A stretch of DNA of 5,340 bases from Actinomycetota bacterium (GTDB taxonomy: Bacteria; Actinomycetota; Acidimicrobiia; IMCC26256; PALSA-610): the NCBI GenBank assembly GCA_030839005.1, contig JAUZEM010000429.1, forward strand, positions 1 through 5,340, in the 5' to 3' direction. Shown here one piece after another: positions 1 through 4,334 of the stretch (position 1 is its first letter; each line of letters starts with the position of its first letter). Below the pieces are notes generated by a model. It saw only the letters and a list, made by a program, of their open reading frames with translations, did no database searches and had not been told where the DNA came from. Both the position numbers and the translations under genes were made by a program.

Positions 1-1473
1 GACCGGCACCGCGAGCAGGGGAAGCTCACGGTTCGCGAACGGATCGACGCGCTCCTCGATGCCGGGACGTTCCACGAGATCGGCGCGCTCACCGGTCGAG
101 CGACGTACGACGACCACGGCAACTTGGTCGACGTGACGCCGGCCAACTTCGTCATGGGTCGCGGTCGCGTCGAAGGGCGTCCGATCGTGGTCGGCGGCGA
201 CGACTTCACGGTGCGCGGCGGAGCCGCCGACGCGTCCATCTTCCAAAAGCAGGTGCACGCCGAGCGGATGGCACACGATCTGCGGATGCCCATCGTCCGC
301 CTGGTCGACGGCTCGGGCGGCGGCGGTTCCGTGAAGTCGCTCGAGACCGAACGCCGATCGTTCGTGCCGTTCAATCCGGGCTGGGAGCACGTGGTCGCGA
401 ACCTCGCGACGGTCCCCGTCGTTTCGTGCTGCCTCGGCTCCGTCGCCGGCCTCGGCGCGGCGCGCGTTGTCACCAGCCACTACAGCGTCATGGCGAAGGG
501 CACCTCGCAGCTCTTCGTCGCCGGTCCGCCCGTGGTCGCGCGCCTGGGTGAAGACGTCGACAAGGAAACGCTCGGAGGGAGCGCGATCCATACGCGCAAT
601 GGCGCGGTCGACGACGAGGTCGCAACCGAGGCCGAAGCCTTCGTCCGCGTCCGCCGGTTCCTGTCGTACCTTCCGTCGTCGGTCGACGAGCTCCCACCGC
701 GCGCCCCCAACGTCGACGACGACCCGCAGCGGCGCGAAGAGTCACTGCTGCACGCCATCCCGCGCGATCGGCGCAAGGTCTACAAGATCCGCGCGATCAT
801 CGAAGCGGTCGTCGACCGCGACTCGTGGTTCGAGCTCGGAACGTTCAACGGCCGGAGCGCGGTGACCGGCTTCGCCCGCCTCGGCGGCCGACCGGTCGCG
901 GTGCTCGCGAACGATCCGTACTTCTACGCGGGCGGTTGGACCGCGACGGCATCGGAGAAGGTGACGCGCTTCGTCGATCTCGCCGACACGTTCCATCTCC
1001 CCGTCGTGCACCTCGTCGACAATCCGGGGTTCGTGATCGGCACCGACGCCGAGAAGGCCGCGACGATCCGTTACGGCGCGCGGGCGTTGGCCGCGATCTA
1101 CCAGGCGACGACGCCATGGTGCTCCGTGATCGTGCGCAAGGTGTACGGGGTCGCGGGCGCCGCGCACCAGGACGCGTCGAAGCTGTCGTACCGATTCGCG
1201 TGGCCGTCCGGGAACTGGGGCAGCCTTCCGCTCGAAGGCGGCATCGAGGCGGCGTACAAAGCCCAACTGGCCGCCGCCGCCGATCCCGATGCGCTACGCG
1301 CCGAGATCGAGCAACGGCTCACGGCGCGCCAGTCGCCGTTCAAGACGGCGGAGGCGTTCCTCGTCGAGGAGATCATCGACCCGCGCGACACCAGACCCCT
1401 GCTTTGCGAGTTCGCCGAGCTCGCGGCGCGCGTTCTCCGGCCGGGCCCGACGGCCCACGGCCTGCGCCCCTGA
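1..1473 (+). CDS. Acyl-CoA carboxylase carboxyltransferase (beta) subunit, 5' truncated
   Basis: The reading frame is open from base 1 to the TGA at 1471-1473, giving 490 codons, and the start lies outside the window. The first codons read RHREQGKLTVRERIDALLD, the usual N-terminal signature of PccB/MmdA-type carboxyltransferases, so probably only about 20-40 residues are missing. Two crotonase-like halves are visible. The N-half has the first oxyanion segment GSVAGLGAAR (codons about 146-155), followed by MAKGTSQLFVAGPPVV and LGGSAIHTRNGAV. The C-half has LVDNPGFVIGTDAEK (about 338-352) and KVYGVAGAAH (about 380-389), and ends with the typical EEIIDPRDTRPLL. Family members move CO2 from biotin on a carrier/biotin carboxylase subunit to an acyl-CoA such as propionyl-CoA. 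No biotin carboxylase or biotin carrier gene is in the window. The segment FAWPSGNWGSLPLEGGIEAAYK-like (about 399-420) departs from the usual PccB sequence there, so the acyl-CoA substrate cannot be named. The family call is secure; the substrate is not. Confidence 0.93.
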   Translation, partial: DRHREQGKLTVRERIDALLDAGTFHEIGALTGRATYDDHGNLVDVTPANFVMGRGRVEGRPIVVGGDDFTVRGGAADASIFQKQVHAERMAHDLRMPIVRLVDGSGGGGSVKSLETERRSFVPFNPGWEHVVANLATVPVVSCCLGSVAGLGAARVVTSHYSVMAKGTSQLFVAGPPVVARLGEDVDKETLGGSAIHTRNGAVDDEVATEAEAFVRVRRFLSYLPSSVDELPPRAPNVDDDPQRREESLLHAIPRDRRKVYKIRAIIEAVVDRDSWFELGTFNGRSAVTGFARLGGRPVAVLANDPYFYAGGWTATASEKVTRFVDLADTFHLPVVHLVDNPGFVIGTDAEKAATIRYGARALAAIYQATTPWCSVIVRKVYGVAGAAHQDASKLSYRFAWPSGNWGSLPLEGGIEAAYKAQLAAAADPDALRAEIEQRLTARQSPFKTAEAFLVEEIIDPRDTRPLLCEFAELAARVLRPGPTAHGLRP

Positions 1474-1497
1474 TCAAAGGGCATCCGGCCGTACACT
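1470..1497 (+). promoter_or_regulatory. Candidate promoter for a leaderless transcript of the dioxygenase gene
   Basis: A TACACT hexamer at 1492-1497 fits the actinobacterial -10 pattern TAnnnT and ends 7 bases before the ATG at 1505, the distance expected if transcription begins at the A of the start codon. A weak -35 candidate, CTGATC (1470-1475), lies 16 bases upstream and overlaps the stop codon of the carboxyltransferase gene. There is no Shine-Dalgarno sequence within 5-12 bases of the ATG; the only purine run, AAAGG at 1476-1480, is 24 bases away. This supports leaderless translation but is an inference from position and pattern only. Read-through from the upstream gene, 31 bases away, remains possible. 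Confidence 0.4.
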
Positions 1498-1504
1498 GCC
1501 CTGC

Positions 1505-2206
1505 ATGTCCACCCTGTTCTGGCCGAACGCGGACCACTGGTCGTGCGAGATCCCGCTGGACACGCCGCATCCCAGGCTCGACGCGCTCGCGGCGCGCGGG
1601 TTCGTGCGGTTGACCGACCTCGCGTTCGAGATTCCCGCGCACGAGTACCTCGACCTCGAGTACATGGACTGGAAGAGCGGCGGCGACACCAACTTCGCTC
1701 CGATCGCCACCGCCGACGGCGAGCTCGATTGCCGCGGCTTTTGGAACACGGGTGACGAGCGGCCCGACAAGGGCGCGCGTTTCACGAGCAACGCGCAGCG
1801 GTGCCCGACAATCAAGCACTACGTCGAAAGCGCCCGCGCGGATTTCGGGCGCGTCCGCACGATCAAGCTCGAGCCTCAACAACACGACCTCGCGATGCGC
1901 AGCTTCCATCGCGACGACAACAACCGTTTCAATCCCCCGACCGACGGTTGGGTCGTGCGCACCTGGCTCGAGCTCACCGACCATCCGACGAGCTACATGC
2001 TCTTGATGGACACCGGTCCCGACGGTCTCCCCGACCCGGCGACCGAGGCCCGTATCCCGCTGCACAAGGGATCGCGCGTTGTCGTCGACACCCAACGGCT
2101 GTGGCACGTCGTCGTGCACAACGGCACCGCGCCGCGCTACGCGCTGATCACGAGCTACGAGAGCGGACCCGCACTCGCGGCTTGGGTCGACTCGCAACTT
2201 CCCTAG
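1505..2206 (+). CDS. Cupin-fold Fe(II)/2-oxoglutarate dioxygenase, aspartyl/asparaginyl beta-hydroxylase-like
   Basis: This gene encodes 233 residues from an ATG at 1505 to TAG at 2204-2206. The N-terminal half (about 1-115) carries no motif I recognise. The second half looks like a double-stranded beta-helix dioxygenase: SFHRDDNN supplies H135 and D137, and LWHVVVHNGTAPRYALITS supplies H201 and R211. The H201-to-R211 spacing of 10 equals that between the distal iron-binding His and the 2-oxoglutarate-binding Arg of human AspH (H725/R735). Unlike AspH, which lacks the acidic ligand, this protein keeps a full HxD...H triad. There is no signal peptide or membrane segment, so it is probably cytosolic. 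The substrate is unknown; it could be a side chain in a protein or peptide, or a small molecule. The frame stays open upstream to 1289, but that stretch overlaps the carboxyltransferase gene and reads as Arg/Ser-rich low complexity, so ATG 1505 is preferred. Gap to the previous gene is 31 bp and to the next 55 bp. The fold call is fairly good; function is open. Confidence 0.65.
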   Translation: MSTLFWPNADHWSCEIPLDTPHPRLDALAARGFVRLTDLAFEIPAHEYLDLEYMDWKSGGDTNFAPIATADGELDCRGFWNTGDERPDKGARFTSNAQRCPTIKHYVESARADFGRVRTIKLEPQQHDLAMRSFHRDDNNRFNPPTDGWVVRTWLELTDHPTSYMLLMDTGPDGLPDPATEARIPLHKGSRVVVDTQRLWHVVVHNGTAPRYALITSYESGPALAAWVDSQLP

Positions 2207-2222
2207 TGCGCGCCGGCCCTCA

Positions 2223-2244
2223 GACTTGACCGCGCGGTCAAGTC
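2223..2244. promoter_or_regulatory. Perfect 22-bp palindrome, probable TetR-family operator
   Basis: The arms GACTTGACC (2223-2231) and GGTCAAGTC (2236-2244) are exact reverse complements, and the central GCGC (2232-2235) is itself palindromic, so the whole 22 bp is perfectly symmetric. A gap-free, even-length palindrome of this type just upstream of a catabolic oxygenase gene is typical of TetR-family operators in actinobacteria. It ends 17 bases before the ATG of the LimB-like gene and covers the likely -35 element, as expected for repression by steric block. No TetR gene lies in this window. As RNA it could form a 9-bp stem with a GCGC loop, but no T-run follows, so a Rho-independent terminator is less likely. 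Confidence 0.75.
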
Positions 2245-2255
2245 GCGGGTCGAAT
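2226..2255 (+). promoter_or_regulatory. Candidate promoter of the LimB-like gene, overlapped by the palindrome
   Basis: TTGACC at 2226-2231 matches five of six bases of the -35 consensus TTGACA and lies inside the left arm of the palindrome. TCGAAT at 2250-2255, 18 bases downstream, matches four of six bases of TATAAT. Only six bases then separate it from the ATG at 2262, which would put the transcription start at or next to the start codon. The GGA at 2256-2258 could act as a minimal ribosome-binding site if transcripts start earlier. The -10 lacks the A at its second position, so this assignment is tentative. Confidence 0.35.
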
Positions 2256-2261
2256 GGACGA

Positions 2262-3410
2262 ATGCGCTTCGGACTCTTCATGGCCCCGTTCCATCCGACG
2301 GGCCAGAACCCGACGCTCGCGCTCGAACGTGACCTCGAGTTGATCGAACACCTCGACCGCCTCGGCTTCCACGAGGTCTGGATCGGCGAACATCACTCGG
2401 GCGGCTACGAGATCATCTCGTCGCCCGAGGTCTTCATCGCGGCCGCAGCCGCGCGGACGAAACACATCCGGTTGGGTAGCGGCGTGAACTCACTCCCCTA
2501 TCACCACCCGCTGATGCTCGCCGATCGCTTCGTGCTGCTCGACCACCTCACGCGCGGCCGCGCGATGCTCGGCTGCGGGCCCGGACAGCTCACGTCCGAC
2601 GCGCACATGCTCGGCATCCCAGCCGACCTGCAACGCCCGCGGATGGACGAGGCGCTCGACGCGATCATGGCGCTCTTGCGGGGCGAAACGGTGACCACGC
2701 AGACCGACTGGTTCACGTTGCAGGACGCCCGCCTCCAGCTGAAGCCGTACTCCGAGCCGAACATCGAGGTCGCGATCGCGGCGTCCATCTCACCGACGGG
2801 CGCCAGAGCCGCCGGAAAGCACGGCGCGGGGCTGCTGTCGATCGCGGCGACGACGAAGCAGGGCTTCGACGCGATCGGCACACACTGGCAGACCTGGAAC
2901 GAGGTGGCGGCACAGCACGGCCATGCCGCCGACCGGTCGAAATGGCGACTCGTCGGACCGATGCACCTCGCGGAGACGAGCGAGCAGGCGCGCGCCGACG
3001 TCGAGTACGGCATCCTGCCCTTCTCGAAGTACTTCACGCACGTCCTGCCCGCCGGGCCGACGCGCGGCGATACGCCGGAGGAGATCATCGCCAATGTCGA
3101 CGAGGACGGTTTCGCGGTCATCGGCACGCCCGACGACGCGATCGCGAAGATCGAGGCGCTCCTCGACGAGTCCGGCGGGTTCGGCACCTTCTTGTTGTTC
3201 GGGCACGATTGGGCGAGCCCGGCCGCGACGAAGCACAGCTTCGAGTTGTTCGCGCAGTACGTGATGCCGCACTTCACGGGCCAGCTCGTGCGCCCCCAGG
3301 CTTCGTGCGACTGGGTCACCGGAAGCGGCGGCGAGTTCGTGAACCGGGCGATCCAAGCGATCACGAAAGCCATCACCGACCACGCGGCCGAGCAACAAAG
3401 CACGAGCTGA
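2262..3410 (+). CDS. LLM-class flavin-dependent monooxygenase, limonene 1,2-monooxygenase (LimB)-like
   Basis: This gene encodes 382 residues of the bacterial luciferase-like TIM-barrel family. The N-terminus MRFGLFMAPFHPTGQNP, then LIEHLDRLGFHEVWIGEHH (EHH at 43-45), SSPEVFIAAAA (53-63), HIRLGSGVNSLPYHHPLMLADR and HLTRGRAMLGCGPGQL (95-110) closely recall LimB-type enzymes, and the length (about 390 in LimB) also fits. Such enzymes use reduced FMN or FAD from a separate reductase and O2 to oxygenate terpenoid or alicyclic substrates. No reductase gene is in the window. The late IGTPDDAIAKIE block (287-298) is also normal for the family. ATG 2262 is chosen over the in-frame TTG at 2226 because it starts at the first barrel strand and because the TTG sits inside the palindrome. 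The gene probably shares a transcript with the hydrolase 70 bp downstream. The actual substrate cannot be deduced; limonene is only the best-known example. Confidence 0.88.
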   Translation: MRFGLFMAPFHPTGQNPTLALERDLELIEHLDRLGFHEVWIGEHHSGGYEIISSPEVFIAAAAARTKHIRLGSGVNSLPYHHPLMLADRFVLLDHLTRGRAMLGCGPGQLTSDAHMLGIPADLQRPRMDEALDAIMALLRGETVTTQTDWFTLQDARLQLKPYSEPNIEVAIAASISPTGARAAGKHGAGLLSIAATTKQGFDAIGTHWQTWNEVAAQHGHAADRSKWRLVGPMHLAETSEQARADVEYGILPFSKYFTHVLPAGPTRGDTPEEIIANVDEDGFAVIGTPDDAIAKIEALLDESGGFGTFLLFGHDWASPAATKHSFELFAQYVMPHFTGQLVRPQASCDWVTGSGGEFVNRAIQAITKAITDHAAEQQSTS

Positions 3411-3416
3411 GGCCCC

Positions 3417-3500
3417 GGCCCGACGTGCCTGGCCCGACGCGCCTGGCCCGACGTGACCGGCCTGACTTGACTGGCTCGACGTGACCGGGCCGACGTCACA
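3417..3500. repeat. Six imperfect 14-bp tandem repeats spanning the intergenic gap and the hydrolase start
   Basis: Six consecutive 14-bp units begin at 3417, 3431, 3445, 3459, 3473 and 3487. The consensus is GGCCCGACGTGACC; the units match it at 12, 11, 14, 11, 13 and 11 of 14 positions, and units 1 and 2 differ from each other by one base. The array starts 6 bases after the stop of the LimB-like gene and fills the rest of the 70-bp gap. Units 5 and 6 overlap the first codons of the hydrolase, with the GTG start (3481) lying inside unit 5. There are no unique spacers, so it is not a CRISPR array. The period is not a multiple of three, so it is not a coding repeat. It could be a minisatellite-like array or a set of protein-binding sites. 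Confidence 0.8.
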
Positions 3501-4332
3501 TGCGTTCGCCGCGGACGGGATCCGGCTGGTCGTCCACGACTGGGGTGGCGCCGGCGCGCCCGTCCTGCTCGCGCATCCGACCGGCTTTCACGGCCTCGTC
3601 TGGGCGCCGGTCGCGCAACGACTGGTCGCGAGCGGGCGCCGCGTCTGGTCGTTCGACTTCCGGGGGCACGGCGACAGCGACGCGCCCGACGTCGACTACT
3701 CCTGGCACGGGTTCGCCGACGACGTGCTCGCCGTCGTCGAGCACCTCGGCGTCGCGGGCGACCCGACCCTCGTCGCGTGCGGCCATTCGAAAGGTGGCGC
3801 GGCACTCATCCTCGGTGAGCAAAAGCGCGCCGGAACGTTCACCCGGATCTGGGCCTACGAGCCGATCATCTTCGCCTTCGAGAATCCGCTCCCTCCACAA
3901 GAGGACTTCTTCTTGGCGCGGGCGGCCCGGAAACGACGCGACCTCTGGCACTCGACCGACGAAGCCTTCGCCGCGTACGCGTCGAAACCCCCGCTCGACG
4001 TCATGACCGAGGCGTCGCTGCGCGCGTACGTCGACTACGGCCTCCGCGACCGCGGCGACGGCGTGCTCGAGTTGAAGTGCCGACCGGAGATCGAAGCACG
4101 CGTGTACGCGATGGGGCCGAACCACGGCGCGTTCGCCCGGCTCGACGAGGTGGCTTCCGAGGTACTCGTCGTGTGCGGCGAGACGTCGACGTCGGTCGAC
4201 CCCGCACTCGGCGCGCAGATCGCCGACCGGCTCCCGAACGGACGACTCGAAGTGCTCGCCGGGCTCGGACACTTCGGGCCGCAACAGGACCCGGACGCGT
4301 GCGTCACGTCGATCCTGCGTTTCGCCCCTTGA
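3481..4332 (+). CDS. Alpha/beta hydrolase
   Basis: This gene encodes 283 residues, the usual length for a single-domain alpha/beta hydrolase. In order: an oxyanion-region HPTGFHG (32-38), SFDFRGHGDSD (57-67), the nucleophile elbow GHSKGG with Ser103, a cap region at about 135-215, and the catalytic-His segment GLGHFGP with His264. At the usual acid position after strand 7 the sequence is VVCGETSTSVDP (230-241), without the common GxxD. Glu127 in WAYEPII, after strand 6, is an alternative acid; Asp240 is another. The protein is expected to be cytosolic and to hydrolyse an ester, lactone, epoxide or C-C bond; the substrate is unknown. The start is GTG 3481: an in-frame TGA at 3463-3465 excludes a longer protein, and no other good start lies before the first strand. 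There is no clear Shine-Dalgarno sequence, because the upstream DNA is the 14-bp repeat array. It is probably co-transcribed with the LimB-like gene and may act on its product. Confidence 0.88.
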   Translation: MTGPTSHAFAADGIRLVVHDWGGAGAPVLLAHPTGFHGLVWAPVAQRLVASGRRVWSFDFRGHGDSDAPDVDYSWHGFADDVLAVVEHLGVAGDPTLVACGHSKGGAALILGEQKRAGTFTRIWAYEPIIFAFENPLPPQEDFFLARAARKRRDLWHSTDEAFAAYASKPPLDVMTEASLRAYVDYGLRDRGDGVLELKCRPEIEARVYAMGPNHGAFARLDEVASEVLVVCGETSTSVDPALGAQIADRLPNGRLEVLAGLGHFGPQQDPDACVTSILRFAP

Positions 4333-4334
4333 CG

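Noticed and set aside
1289..1504. Upstream extension of the dioxygenase reading frame
   Set aside because: It would overlap the conserved C-terminus of the carboxyltransferase and add 72 Arg/Ser-rich residues; ATG 1505 with a -10-like box in front is a better start.
825..1613. 262-codon plus-strand frame overlapping the carboxyltransferase
   Set aside because: It is a +2 shadow of a strongly conserved gene, with an Arg-rich translation and no motif.
2223..2244. Palindrome as an intrinsic terminator of the dioxygenase gene
   Set aside because: It could form a stem of 9 bp, but it is followed by GTCGCGGGTCG-type sequence instead of a T-run; an operator explains its symmetry and position better.
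2226..2261. TTG at 2226 as start of the LimB-like gene
   Set aside because: It lies inside the 22-bp palindrome and adds 12 residues before the MRFGLF strand that normally begins this family.
3417..3500. Tandem repeats as a CRISPR array
   Set aside because: The units are only 14 bp, directly abutting, with no spacers and no cas genes nearby.
2501..3805. 434-codon open frame on the minus strand opposite the LimB-like gene
   Set aside because: Its N-terminal part is an Arg-rich run and the rest mirrors a clear luciferase-like gene; no domain is visible.
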